A stretch of 64,000 bases of DNA from Histomonas meleagridis. Lineage: Eukaryota; Parabasalia; Tritrichomonadida; Dientamoebidae. The translations under genes were made by a program, and so were the position numbers. Position 1 is the stretch's first letter. Each line of letters starts with the position of its first letter. The notes beneath the pieces are model-generated. The model was given only the letters and a program-made list of their open reading frames with translations, did not search any database and was not told the origin of the DNA. This document shows, piece by piece, positions 27,939 through 37,405 of this stretch. The stretch is from assembly GCA_020186115.1 (NCBI GenBank), contig WSYJ01000157.1, positions 558,001-622,000 on the forward strand. Reading direction: 5' to 3'.

Positions 27939-29084
27939 ATGCCGAGCTCAAAGACGAATTCTGCAAACTGGTCAGATTCCCCACTTAAGATTGAAAGTGT
28001 TATATTCGGTTTGAATGAGGAAAACCTAGAGAGCTCAGTTCAGATAATAATGAATCTATTTGATTCCACGTATCCTTATTCTTTTTACATGACTGTTTGT
28101 AAGATAATATGTTCAGCAATTCTCTCACAAGCTAGCAATACAAGCATTTATCTAAAGTTACTAGAATTACTCGAAAAGAAAGATGAAGAATCCAAAAATG
28201 AATATAAAATTATTAATATATTCACAAAATGTGTTTGTGCTTTTCAATCATTTAGTATTTTTTTCATGTATCATATATTTAAAAATATGAATGAACTTTT
28301 TAAAAGTGTAGACAATGATGTTAAACAACGTATCGAATATTTTCAAGAAAAAACATATCATTCTCTTCATTACTATTTGTGTTCAAATTCTTCGAATATT
28401 GAGCTTCATGAACAATTAATTGAAGAAGGAGTTAATCCAAATGAAGTTTTAAATATTATTCGAAATGATGATATAGAAAAACTTCAAGAAATGTCATCAC
28501 AAAATGATTTTAATTTTAACCAAACAATCAAACTATCACACTATGAAAGATATTCATTTATTATCAAATGGGATATCTCGTTAATTGATTATGCAGCATT
28601 TTTTTCAGCAGTTAAATGTTTTAAATATTTACATATGAATGGTGCAAATATTAATAATACAGGTAAATATGCAATTGCTGGCGGAAGCACTGAAATTATT
28701 CATTTATGTGAACAAAATCATTCATCATTTGAAGGTGCATTTGAAACAGCAATTCAATTTCATCGAAATGATATCTTTAAATATTTTTATGATAACAAAA
28801 TTTTAAAAATTCCAAAAAATTCAGAATTAGGAGAAAAATGTCTTAAATACAGTAATTTCGAAATTCTTTCTTTTCTAGAAGAGAAAAAAATGAGATCAAA
28901 TGAACAATTATATGGTAAAGCTATAAAATATGGAAATATACACATTTTAGAACATTTCCAAGCAAAAGTTCCGAAAGATATCCTTTTCCAAGCTATTAAA
29001 TCACAAAACATCGAAATTGTTAAATACGTAATCAATTTAAGTGGAATTGATATCAATATAAAAAAAGTTTTTTTGTTTTATTAA
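27939..29084 (+). CDS. DUF3447 protein, intact N-terminal part of ankyrin gene
   Basis: 381 codons are open from the ATG at 27939 to a TAA inside the first spacer. The frame is open back to 27900 but only from GTG. All family blocks are present without breaks: LESSVQIIMNLFDSTYPYSFYMTVCKIICSAIL, the linker 'LHYYLCSNSSNIELHEQLIEEGVNP', IIRNDDIEKLQEMS, LIDYAAFFSAVKCFKYLHMNG, GGSTEIIHLCEQNHSSFEGAFETAIQFHRNDIF, and the first ankyrin repeat QNIEIVKYVINLSGIDIN. The two other copies in the window are broken in this region, so this is the best candidate for an expressed gene. If the spacers downstream are removed or bypassed, the gene continues to 30552. If not, the protein ends after one ankyrin repeat. 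Function is unknown. Confidence 0.75.
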   Translation: MPSSKTNSANWSDSPLKIESVIFGLNEENLESSVQIIMNLFDSTYPYSFYMTVCKIICSAILSQASNTSIYLKLLELLEKKDEESKNEYKIINIFTKCVCAFQSFSIFFMYHIFKNMNELFKSVDNDVKQRIEYFQEKTYHSLHYYLCSNSSNIELHEQLIEEGVNPNEVLNIIRNDDIEKLQEMSSQNDFNFNQTIKLSHYERYSFIIKWDISLIDYAAFFSAVKCFKYLHMNGANINNTGKYAIAGGSTEIIHLCEQNHSSFEGAFETAIQFHRNDIFKYFYDNKILKIPKNSELGEKCLKYSNFEILSFLEEKKMRSNEQLYGKAIKYGNIHILEHFQAKVPKDILFQAIKSQNIEIVKYVINLSGIDINIKKVFLFY

Positions 29085-30552
29085 AAGTTTTTTAATTTGA
29101 TTGTTTGATATATAAATATCTATTTTAAAATTTACTCAAATATTTTAATACGCCATTTATCATTGCATGTAAATTAGGAGACGTTGATATTGTTAATCTT
29201 CTTCTTGATCAAGAAGGAATTGATGTTCATGCAGCAGGATTTTAATTTGATTTTTATAAAGTTTCTTTTTATCTTTTTATGATATTTTTTTAATTTCTTT
29301 GGGACTGCTTTAATAGCAGCTTGTTTTGGATCACAAACTGAAGTAGTTGAAACTCTTTTAAATAGAACTGGAATAGATGTAAATTCTAAATGTAGTAATG
29401 ATGATTTTATTCAATATAAATTCGTTTTTAGTTTTTGGATTTTATTAAATTATTAGGATACAGCTCTTATAAAAGCATGTAAAAAAGATAACAACAAAAT
29501 AGTTGAATTACTTTTAACAAGAAAAGAAATTAATATTAATTTGAAAAATGTTTATTTATTATATTGAAAGGTCTTTTCCTTTTTTATGTGATTCAACCAA
29601 AATTATGGTGTTTAAACAAATAATTTCAAACTGCTTTAATGGTTGCATGTCAGAATTTCACTGATAAAACTGTTGAAATTGTAAAATTACTTATAGAAAG
29701 AAAAGATATTAAAATCAATGCTAAAGATATTTTATGAATTAATTTTGTATTTATTTTTATGATTTTTGTTTAAAATATTTCAAGTGGAATCTTTTTATAC
29801 AATTTCTTGCAGCACTTTCTTATGCAACTAAATTTAGTTCTCCAGATGTTGTAAAACTGTTACTTAATCATAAAGAAATTGATATTAATACTTCAACTGT
29901 TTGACGATTTTATTTTCATTTGTTTTAACTATTTTAGGTTTCTTTTCTGTTTTTGGGAATTTATTAATTTTATTTGATACACCATTAATATTTGCGTGCC
30001 AAAAGAATAGAATTGATACATTAAAAATATTACTTGAAGAAAAAGATATTAATATGAATGGAATCGGATTTTCTTTGTATTAATTAGTGTTTCATCTTTT
30101 TTCTTGCTGTTGATTAAATATATTTGGTATTTAATCAAATTTCATTATAGTGCTCTTATGTATGCATCTGATAAAGGTAATACTGATGTTGCTCAGCTAC
30201 TTCTTTCAAATAAAAACATAGATATAAATGCAACAAATATTTCATTTTTTTGATTTAACGTTTATTTTAATAATTATCAGTTTAAATATAATAAAAGGTG
30301 CTTCTTAAATATATTTTTTACTGCACTCATGTTTGCTTCAAGAAGTGGTCATGTTGAAATAGTTAAAATGCTCCTTGAGAAAAAAGGAATTGATATAAAT
30401 AAAATCAATGTTATTTGCATGTGTTCGGTGTTTACTTTGGTAATTTTATATTCAAATTTCATGCTTAAAGTTTATTAAAATTGATTAAAACAGCGCTTTC
30501 ACTTGCAAAAGAAAATAATTTTGCTGAAATAGCTAAATTATTAGAAAAATAA
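29085..30552 (+). repeat. Nine ankyrin modules in spacer-separated array, ending in a natural C-terminus
   Basis: Modules begin near 29147, 29301, 29457, 29627, 29806, 29976, 30146, 30317 and 30487. Each reads as one ankyrin repeat, for example GTALIAACFGSQTEVVETLL, DTPLIFACQKNRIDTLKILL and TALMFASRSGHVEIVKMLLE. The last reads KTALSLAKENNFAEIAKLLEK and stops at 30552, the usual short final repeat of such proteins. Spacer lengths by hand count are 80, 61, 63, 77, 77, 77, 83, 78 and 77 nt. Most contain stops. Their sequences have diverged far more than in the 20.5-kb array, yet no module is broken. Confidence 0.8.
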
Positions 30553-30618
30553 ATTTAAAAGTAAACAAAAAAGTAGAAATTTGGTATCCTGTCTTCTCAA
30601 TAAGATCTTTTTAGATTG

Positions 30619-31128
30619 ATGATAAATCAAAGACCGTTAAAGAATGCACAACAAACGTTTATTAGAAAGCTTTTCAAGTTCTTTCACCTAATGACCCTAG
30701 CGAATATTACTTATCTGGAGGTAATTATTTATGACCTTGTTCTTCTTCTTGAGTTGATTCCTTTTGTACATTGTCTTGTTGTGATCAAAACAAATGATAT
30801 GAAATCTGTTGCTGATAATTTATATAAATTAATCGTAACTGAAACATATCTCATACCATTTACGTTATTGTATGCAGTAGTATTTACATTCTATATTTTT
30901 TTTTCATACAGCAGGCACAATTTGTTTTTGAACCGAATTTACTTTTATTCTATGATTATTTTGGAAATTCCTCAATTAGTAGTTGGGGTTAAACTAGTTC
31001 TCATAGGGAATGACGATTTTTGTAAGAACTCATCAAATCCAAATTGTCATAAATCAGTAAAAGCTGCACATGGATGTGGCATCGATCTGAGTTTAACAGC
31101 TTGGGTAACTTTGATATTACTTTTATAA
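30619..31128 (+). CDS. Small multi-pass membrane protein, unknown
   Basis: 169 aa from the ATG at 30619; an in-frame TTG precedes it. It has four hydrophobic segments (about 33-57, 76-97, 105-126 and 155-169). The loop between the third and fourth contains three Cys (DDFCKNSSNPNCHKSVKAAHGCG). No family recognised. It is separated from the ankyrin gene by 66 bp. Confidence 0.5.
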   Translation: MINQRPLKNAQQTFIRKLFKFFHLMTLANITYLEVIIYDLVLLLELIPFVHCLVVIKTNDMKSVADNLYKLIVTETYLIPFTLLYAVVFTFYIFFSYSRHNLFLNRIYFYSMIILEIPQLVVGVKLVLIGNDDFCKNSSNPNCHKSVKAAHGCGIDLSLTAWVTLILLL

Positions 31129-31662
31129 TAAACAAATACAAAATTCAAATTCCCTATGGTAATCCTTTATTTATAATCGGAAACAAAACTGATTGAAGAT
31201 CTTGGGGTTGCTAAGAAAGAAGAAATCAAGCACATCGCTCTCAATTTTTTTGGACACAAATTTTAAATTTAAAGAAATTTTAGCCGGATAGAATTAGCTT
31301 TAATGGTGCTTTATGGGAATGATCTACATTCAGAACTTTGATGCAGTGAAGTTCATACTTAGACGCTTTTGTTATCTAAATGTTTCTATGTATACATACA
31401 AGTAATTTTTTTTTTCTTTAATGTTTTGTATTTCACTAATTTATATAATAAGGCTAGACATTTTTGGTCAAAAATTGAAAAATAATGAAAATTTATGAAG
31501 GAGTCACCCTCCAACGAAACGATCAAAAGTGATGCAACGTTGTAAAGTTATTGTTTTTTAGGTTTGTGAGATGATTGAATGCCTATCGCTCCATTTTGCG
31601 GCTTGAATATTTGACACATTTCAAAAAACAATGCAAAAAATGCGGTTACTCACTTCACTTTA
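31129..31662. other. Intergenic before dipeptidase
   Basis: 534 bp. No coding signal or tRNA seen. A CTTCACTTTA initiator lies directly before the ATG at 31663. Confidence 0.4.
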
Positions 31663-33141
31663 ATGGAAGCATCAGCTCTTCTCAGCCAAAGCAAAGTTGA
31701 ATTACTTAAGCAACTCCCAAAGGCAGACGAAGTTTTCTACAAGTGGTTCTTAGCCATCACCGAAGTTGAAAGACCATCATTCCACCTCGAAAAAGCAATC
31801 GAAACCGTTATGAAATGGGGTAAGGAACTTGGCGCAGATGTCAAGCAAGATGAAGCTGGAAATGTTCTTCTTTCCATTCCAGCTACACCAGGTAAAGAAA
31901 ATGTTCCTTCACTTGTTCTTCAAGGACATCTTGATATCGTTGCTGTCGGTGAATTCGATAACGGTCGTGTACCAGTTAAACTTGTTGATGGCAAGCTTAC
32001 ATCTGGCGTTAGTACTCTTGGTGCTGATGATGGAATTGCAATTGCTACAATCTTCGCAGTTTTAGAACTCGAAAAGACATTCCCACATGGTCCGCTTGAA
32101 TTCCTCATCACCCTTAACGAAGAAGTTGGTCTTCTTGGTGCATCCAAATTAGCTGGTCCACCATTCCTTAAGTCAAGGTCAATGCTCAACCTCGACTCTG
32201 AAGACTGGGGTACATTCATCACCTCCTGCGCAGGTAGCCTTACAATCTGGTATGAATATGAAGTCAAGCGTGAGAAATTTGATGGAAAACCACTTCTTGT
32301 CAAGCTTTCCCAATTCATGTCAGGCCATACAGGTCTTGTTATCCAAGAAGGTCGTGCCTCAGCACTTAAATGGATGGTTCGTCTTCTCCAATATGCCACT
32401 CGTAAGAATGTTGAATATCGTCTTGTCAAAATTTCCGGTGGTGACAAGCACAATGCCATTCCTGGTGAATGCCTTTGTGAAGTTGTTGCTAAGGAAGGCT
32501 TTTCCGAAGCTCTTGAAGCTGCTCATAAGGAATTATTAGCCGAATACAAGGCCATTGAGCTTAAGAATCCTAAACTTGAGATCACAGAGATCACACCAAC
32601 AGCACTCCCAGCCACCAAGGCCGACACCGAAAAAGTTGTCAATCTCATTTCCACAATCCACCATGGTGTCATTCGTATGCACCCAGAGATTGCAGGACTT
32701 GTTCAAACCTCGCAATCATTATCAGTCCTTAAGTTCGAAGGCGACAAGATGAGAGCTCAAGTTTATGCACGTACAAATGAGAGCACACAAATGGACTGGC
32801 TCAAGGAGTTCAATAGAGGACTTGGCGCCCTTGCTGGCGTTGAAGTCAACATCCCCGAAAATGAGATCCAAGGACCATGGCCAGCTGCCCTCAACTCAAA
32901 GATTCTTGAATTCTCAATTCAAGTTTATGAGAAATTATTCGGCGAGAAGCCACAAGTTAATGGTATCCATGCAGGACTTGAATGTGGTTGCATACAGAAC
33001 CGCGGCTATCCAGACTTAGAGGCTATTTCATTTGGCCCTGATGTCCATGGCGCCCACACAATCGAAGAAAACGTTTCAATTGAATCCGCTTCTAAGTGCT
33101 GGCAATTAACACTCGGAATCATTAAGCATTGGGCTGAGTAA
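31663..33141 (+). CDS. pepD: Aminoacyl-histidine dipeptidase (M20, PepD-type)
   Basis: 492 aa. Metal-site motifs of clan MH peptidases are in order: VLQGHLDIV (His and catalytic Asp, about 88-96), STLGADDGIA (bridging Asp), FLITLNEEVGLLGASKL (catalytic Glu-Glu), SMLNLDSED (Asp ligand), and a late FGPDVHGAHTIEENV (His ligand, about 460-475). The lid domain inserted at about 195-400 has GGDKHNAIPGE. PepD cleaves Xaa-His and other dipeptides in the cytosol. The closest relatives I know are bacterial, and trichomonads carry this enzyme, so an old bacterial transfer is likely (inference). Codon use is visibly richer in C/G endings than flanking genes, consistent with high expression. No signal peptide. 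Confidence 0.92.
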   Translation: MEASALLSQSKVELLKQLPKADEVFYKWFLAITEVERPSFHLEKAIETVMKWGKELGADVKQDEAGNVLLSIPATPGKENVPSLVLQGHLDIVAVGEFDNGRVPVKLVDGKLTSGVSTLGADDGIAIATIFAVLELEKTFPHGPLEFLITLNEEVGLLGASKLAGPPFLKSRSMLNLDSEDWGTFITSCAGSLTIWYEYEVKREKFDGKPLLVKLSQFMSGHTGLVIQEGRASALKWMVRLLQYATRKNVEYRLVKISGGDKHNAIPGECLCEVVAKEGFSEALEAAHKELLAEYKAIELKNPKLEITEITPTALPATKADTEKVVNLISTIHHGVIRMHPEIAGLVQTSQSLSVLKFEGDKMRAQVYARTNESTQMDWLKEFNRGLGALAGVEVNIPENEIQGPWPAALNSKILEFSIQVYEKLFGEKPQVNGIHAGLECGCIQNRGYPDLEAISFGPDVHGAHTIEENVSIESASKCWQLTLGIIKHWAE

Positions 33142-33343
33142 AAAAAAGTATCATAGCAAACATCGTTTTTATGCCGTTGATCAATTCTGGGAAATTTTCG
33201 AATTCCGCTGAATTTGATCGTATGTCTTCCAATTTAAGTTTTTGATCACTTTACAAAATATTGTTCGTATTCAATGCACTTTTTCGAAAAAAATACGTTG
33301 TAACGATACGAGCCCATACGAAATAAATTCTCCAGCTAAAAAA

Positions 33344-34420
33344 ATGGGGTGTTTCCAATCAGGAGCACTCAAAAAAGTTACGCAAGAGCCAATGATATTC
33401 GGTCCTTCATCCGCTAAAAAAGAAACCCTTAATACTCAAAGGAATATTGAAGAAAATAATCAAATACAGAAAAACGTTTGTTCATTCTCAACTTTTGTAC
33501 AACAAAATGAAAATCCTACAATATTCGAATGGACTTTTCTCAATGAAATAGCAAAAGGCTCAATGAGTCGAGTTTTTATTTCTAAAAATATCGAAACTGG
33601 TATAAAATGTGCCGCCAAAGTATATGACAAAGAACTCCTTATGCGGCCAACACTTGGTGGAGAAGCTCCACCCTACATTGCAGTTCAGCGTGAGCTTGAT
33701 ATCATGGCATCAATATCACATCGTTATATTATACCCATAATTGAAATCATTGAAGATGACTATACCAATTCTCTTATCATGCTTCTCCCTTATGCTAACA
33801 AAGGATCCCTTCAATCTTACATAGATTCTGAGCATCCATCAGAGGAAACACTTTCCATCTGTTTTTATGAGATTGCCGAAAGCCTTCGATACCTCCATTC
33901 CCATAACATTGTTCATCGCGACATTAAGCCAGAGAACATATTAATATTTACAGATACATTATTTAAGTTATCCGATTTTTCAGTTTCATCTAAACTTGAT
34001 GAACCTGATCAAAAGCTCATTGACACTCGTGGTTCTCCAGCATTTCTTTCCCCCGAAGAATGTGAAGACGATGCATTTGACCCAAAACGCGCCGACGTTT
34101 GGGCATATGGTATAACATTATTTAGTTGTATTTTTCATTTTTTACCTTTTAGACTTGAATTAGGACAAGGTCGAAACGTTGTGAGTACTGTGTTTACTGT
34201 GACGCATTTGTTGAGTACTGAGGAATTGGATGTTCCTGAAGACAAAGGATTTTCGCCTCATTTGATTGCGTTGTTGAAAAATATTCTTCAAAAAGACCCG
34301 AACAAAAGGCCTTCGTTTGAGGAGATTGTGAAGTCGGAATGGTTTAAGAAGGGGAAAGAAATTGATAAGGAAATGTTGGAAAATGAAGAAGAAGAAGAAG
34401 AAGAAATGAAAGAAAACTGA
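33344..34420 (+). CDS. CaMKK/ELM1-like Ser/Thr kinase with possible myristoylated N-terminus
   Basis: 358 aa. The frame is open from 33242 but only with TTG. The ATG at 33344 gives MGCFQSGALKK, a strong N-myristoylation/palmitoylation start. The kinase domain (about 65-330) has the catalytic Lys in CAAKVYDKELLMRP, an insert typical of CaMKK (TLGGEAPPYIAVQRELDIMASISHRYIIPIIEIIED), HRDIKPEN and the GSPAFLSPEE activation segment. The family resembles CaMKK/LKB1-type upstream kinases of AMPK. Oddities: the glycine loop is IAKGSMSRV with one Gly, and DFG reads DFS. Activity is still possible because Lys, the HRD Asp and the DFS Asp remain. The tail is Glu-rich. The promoter region contains TGTAACGATACGA. 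Confidence 0.8.
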   Translation: MGCFQSGALKKVTQEPMIFGPSSAKKETLNTQRNIEENNQIQKNVCSFSTFVQQNENPTIFEWTFLNEIAKGSMSRVFISKNIETGIKCAAKVYDKELLMRPTLGGEAPPYIAVQRELDIMASISHRYIIPIIEIIEDDYTNSLIMLLPYANKGSLQSYIDSEHPSEETLSICFYEIAESLRYLHSHNIVHRDIKPENILIFTDTLFKLSDFSVSSKLDEPDQKLIDTRGSPAFLSPEECEDDAFDPKRADVWAYGITLFSCIFHFLPFRLELGQGRNVVSTVFTVTHLLSTEELDVPEDKGFSPHLIALLKNILQKDPNKRPSFEEIVKSEWFKKGKEIDKEMLENEEEEEEEMKEN

Positions 34421-34489
34421 TTTTATTTTGTAAATAATTATATATAGATATTTTACAAATTAGAATTTTTGTATTTTATTAATTTAATG

Positions 34490-34880
34490 TTTATGATTAA
34501 AATAATTTTATATATGTTTTAATAATTTGAAACATCACTTCATATAGCAGTTAGAAATAATAATATAGAAACAGTAAAATTACTTTTAGATAAAGAAGGA
34601 ATTGATGTTAATGCAAAATATATTCATTTGAATAATTTAGAATATGTTTTAATAATTTGTAATATGTTTTTATAATTTTATATATGTTTTAAAAATTTTA
34701 TATATGTTTTAATAATTTGGAATATGTTTTAATAATTTGAAATATGTTTTAATAATTTGAAACAGCACTTCATATTGCAATTGAAAATAATAATATAGAA
34801 ATAGTAAAATTACTTTTAGATAAAGAAGGAATTGATGTTAATGCAAAAACTATTCATTTTAATAATTTAAAATATGTTTT
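34490..34880 (+). repeat. Two ankyrin modules with a spacer expanded by ~20-bp tandem repeats
   Basis: Module 1 (34529-34621, T-S-L-H-I-A-V-R-N-N-N-I-E-T-V-K-L-L-L) and module 2 (34759-34851, T-A-L-H-I-A-I-E-N-N-N-I-E-I-V-K-L-L-L) are nearly identical to each other. The spacer between them is 137 nt (77 plus 60) and is built of about six copies of AATATGTTTTAATAATTTG-like units. The same unit occurs just before module 1 and after module 2. No DUF3447 domain lies nearby, so it is a relic or fragment. Confidence 0.75.
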
Positions 34881-35086
34881 AATAATTTTATATATTATAT
34901 ATTAAACTTAATAATAAAAAATAAGAACTATATAATATTATATTTAAAACCAATTATTTATAGAATTAAATAAACTATATATATATGTATAGATGCCTAG
35001 CAACCACAAATTCTAGGGTGGGTATTATTTCGGCTGCAAACAAACGTCATGCCATAAAATTTGATTTAATAAAAATTTTACTAAAA
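34881..35086. other. Intergenic
   Basis: Extremely AT-rich. No gene. Confidence 0.4.
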
Positions 35087-36061
35087 TCAAATAACACCGA
35101 TATCAACTATTGCCTTGGTATTAGACAACAAACGAATAAAGAACAGTCCAAAGAGAGAAAATAGCATAGATATAATAGAGTCCATCAAGTCATTTTTTAC
35201 ATTTCGCATGAATATATCTTCTGACTCAGATGATATGATCGCAAAATATGTACCTGTTTTGGTATCAGTTTCGAGGGCTAAGTCGATTGGTCGACCAATA
35301 CTGATAAAACCATACCTTGTCAATTGATATCGAATAAGCATAAATGAATCAATCATCCAAAGAAACAAAGCACGAACTGCTCTTGGAATCATGATTTCAC
35401 TGTCCATGAATTTGTCACTTTCAATTGAATATAGTGCAATTGAAAATATTGGAAGAATAACATTTTCGATATGCAAAACCCAAAATGGAACTCGGAGAGC
35501 ATAATAGTGAAGAACGTAAGTAAAACAAAGCGTGAAAATAGTTTGAGCAACTGAATCATAACCGCAAAAAATCATATGCATTGGTGACAAAAGTAGAATT
35601 AAATAAAGAATACTTCTGATTACATATCTTTGCTGATGACAAAGGCTGATTCCGTAAAGTACTATTAGGCAAAACATGGAATATGAAGCATTTGGAAAAT
35701 TATATCCAATAGCATCTGAATCACTTTCTGAAACTTTTCGACACGGTGGTCCTTGATCCATCAGAAAACCTAGTGGAACTATAATTAAATAAATATAACA
35801 AATTCTATGAAATAAAGTCAGAATTGAAAGTCTAGAAACATTATATAAACGTGTAATTTTGGGATATGAAGTGCCTTGATTTATAAGAAACATAAATGGT
35901 AATAAAAATAAGAAAATTAAACATGAAGCAAAAATTACATTTGGTTGTTGCATCCATGAAAATGCAAATGTCACAACTGCGCCAACAGTTGCAAGGTATT
36001 TTGGTTTTATAAGGCACGCGTTTGCAACCGAATCACCTATAGTGCTAACCCTAAAATCCAT
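35087..36061 (-). CDS. Multi-pass membrane protein, unknown
   Basis: 324 aa. About eight hydrophobic segments span residues 22-235, for example FASCLIFLFLLPFMFL, IYLIIVPLGFLM, FCLIVLYGISLC and YLILLLSPMHMIFC, plus one near 295-312 (SIISMLFSLFGLFFIRLL). No transporter signature is seen. The C-terminal loop has a Ser/Glu-rich SSESEDIFM. The start is supported by an AACGTTTATTTTCATC promoter on the minus strand. The gene is divergent from ribosomal L24 with 108 bp between ATGs. Confidence 0.6.
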   Translation of the reverse strand: MDFRVSTIGDSVANACLIKPKYLATVGAVVTFAFSWMQQPNVIFASCLIFLFLLPFMFLINQGTSYPKITRLYNVSRLSILTLFHRICYIYLIIVPLGFLMDQGPPCRKVSESDSDAIGYNFPNASYSMFCLIVLYGISLCHQQRYVIRSILYLILLLSPMHMIFCGYDSVAQTIFTLCFTYVLHYYALRVPFWVLHIENVILPIFSIALYSIESDKFMDSEIMIPRAVRALFLWMIDSFMLIRYQLTRYGFISIGRPIDLALETDTKTGTYFAIISSESEDIFMRNVKNDLMDSIISMLFSLFGLFFIRLLSNTKAIVDIGVI

Positions 36062-36078
36062 TTGTTACACAGATTTTA

Positions 36079-36110
36079 GATGAAAATAAACGTTTTCTAA
36101 GGAGACCGTT
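36079..36110. promoter_or_regulatory. Divergent promoter: membrane protein / L24
   Basis: Minus strand: AAAACGTTTATTTTCATC, serving the leftward gene. Plus strand: ACCGTT at 36105-36110, serving L24, which also has CCTTTCATC at 36159-36167 immediately before its ATG. Confidence 0.5.
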
Positions 36111-36169
36111 ATGCTGGAATTACTTTTTAATTAAATTGACAAAGTGTGTTTGGCCTTGCCTTTCATCTG

Positions 36170-36514
36170 ATGTCGCACAGAACCGAGATTGATGGATTTT
36201 CAGGACACCAATTCCACCCAGGACATGGTATCATCTACATTCGTGAGGATAAGCACATGATGTCTTTTGAATCACGTAAGACTTTCCGCATGTGGGAACG
36301 TAAAAGAAATCCAAGAAAGATCAGCTGGACTGAGCACTATCGTTTCGATCATAAGAAGTCCAACACTGACCAAGTCCAGAAAAAGGGACGCGCACAAAGG
36401 TCAAAGAAGGTTACTCGTGGATATGCTGGTGTTTCAGTTGATGCAAACGCAAAGGTTGCAACAACAGCTGTAAAGAGGCGTGTTCAACAAACCAAGAAGG
36501 GAGGAAAGAAGTAA
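36170..36514 (+). CDS. RPL24: 60S ribosomal protein L24 (eL24)
   Basis: 114 aa from the ATG at 36170. The frame is open to 36146 but only with GTG. The conserved FSGHQFHPGHGIIYIREDKHMMSFESRKTFRMWERKRNPRKISWTEHYR corresponds to the eL24 core (FSG..I.PGHG...R.D...F.F...K......KRNPR...WT..YR). The basic tail ends KKGGKK. It belongs to the large subunit at the intersubunit face. The Cys residues present in many eL24 proteins are absent, so no zinc site is possible. Codon use is biased to C/G endings, as in L26. A CCTTTCATCTG motif runs into the ATG. Confidence 0.93.
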   Translation: MSHRTEIDGFSGHQFHPGHGIIYIREDKHMMSFESRKTFRMWERKRNPRKISWTEHYRFDHKKSNTDQVQKKGRAQRSKKVTRGYAGVSVDANAKVATTAVKRRVQQTKKGGKK

Positions 36515-36745
36515 ACATATTCTTTTAATCACAATTTAACATTTTATTCAAAACTTTAGCCTATGGTTACCTGAATTTTATGGAATAATAAGTTGTTCGA
36601 ACTAGCTCGTTCTTTGGGCTTTTAGGGGCTCAATTTTTGCAAATATGTTAATTTCAAAACTATCAAAAAATGAAGAGAAAGTACCATATTTTGTGCTGCT
36701 GGAAAAGAATCTGTAAAAGTCTTTACCTGGTGCTTTTTTGTATTT

Positions 36746-37141
36746 CTAATTCAAGAACTTTAAAATAAATGATTTTATGGTAACATGATTATTTTGTGTT
36801 GATATGCAGGTTGTCAAATGAAACTTCTTTGTGATTTGGTGTTCATATAAAAGATAGCCTGAAATTGTGATCAATGATAGCGGTGTATGTGGAATATCAG
36901 AACAATCAAAACTACCAAATGAATATTGAAATGGAGGATGGACACTCATAAAGCGTTGAATTTCTTCCTTATTGCTTAAGGTACAATCTTCAAATTCAAA
37001 AACACATCCATCATCAAAAAATGTTATAATCTGTGGATTAGATGCAGCACTCCCAAAATACTGGAAAAATCTGTTTAGAATGACGCTTGCTGCTCCATAA
37101 GTATTTGGGCTTGATTTTTCATTGGAAGCATTTTGTTCCAT
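36746..37141 (-). CDS. NTF2-like domain protein
   Basis: 131 aa from the ATG at 37141; the frame is open to 37198 but only from TTG. It has the NTF2 fold order: a first helix 'AASVILNRFFQYFGS', then 'PQIITFFDDGCVFEFEDCTLSNKEEIQRFM' (strand and helix), and C-terminal strands 'LSLITISGYLLYE', 'KKFHLTTCISTQNNHVTIKSFIL'. The placement matches NTF2 and the G3BP N-terminus. Such proteins either import Ran-GDP or act as adaptors for RNA export or granules. Without further domains I cannot choose. Confidence 0.72.
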   Translation of the reverse strand: MEQNASNEKSSPNTYGAASVILNRFFQYFGSAASNPQIITFFDDGCVFEFEDCTLSNKEEIQRFMSVHPPFQYSFGSFDCSDIPHTPLSLITISGYLLYEHQITKKFHLTTCISTQNNHVTIKSFILKFLN

Positions 37142-37405
37142 ATTTGTGTCACTTTTTTGCCTGGAAGCAATTGCAAAGCGAATTGAGGAAATCGGCAAAT
37201 AACAAAGAGCCTCACAAACAGCATGTATAATGAAATAAATAATGTTTATTAAGACTCAAAAATTTGTAATTAAAGATGAAAAAAGTTGAAGATTATTTTA
37301 TTTACAAACAATTATTTGGTTAACAGAGAGGCAACATATTGAAAATTTCAAGCTGGAAGTTCGAAATTATTTTCTTGGTAATTAGATAAATTTAATGCAA
37401 GCAAT

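Noticed and set aside
29067-29146. Canonical GT-AG introns between ankyrin modules
   Set aside because: Some spacers begin with GTT and a few end in TAG or CAG near the module (29809, 30148), but most have neither. No ACTAAC-type branch/3' signal is present, so a standard spliceosomal call is not supported.
31920-32459. 179-codon minus-strand frame in the dipeptidase
   Set aside because: Antisense shadow caused by the G/C-richer codon use of PepD.
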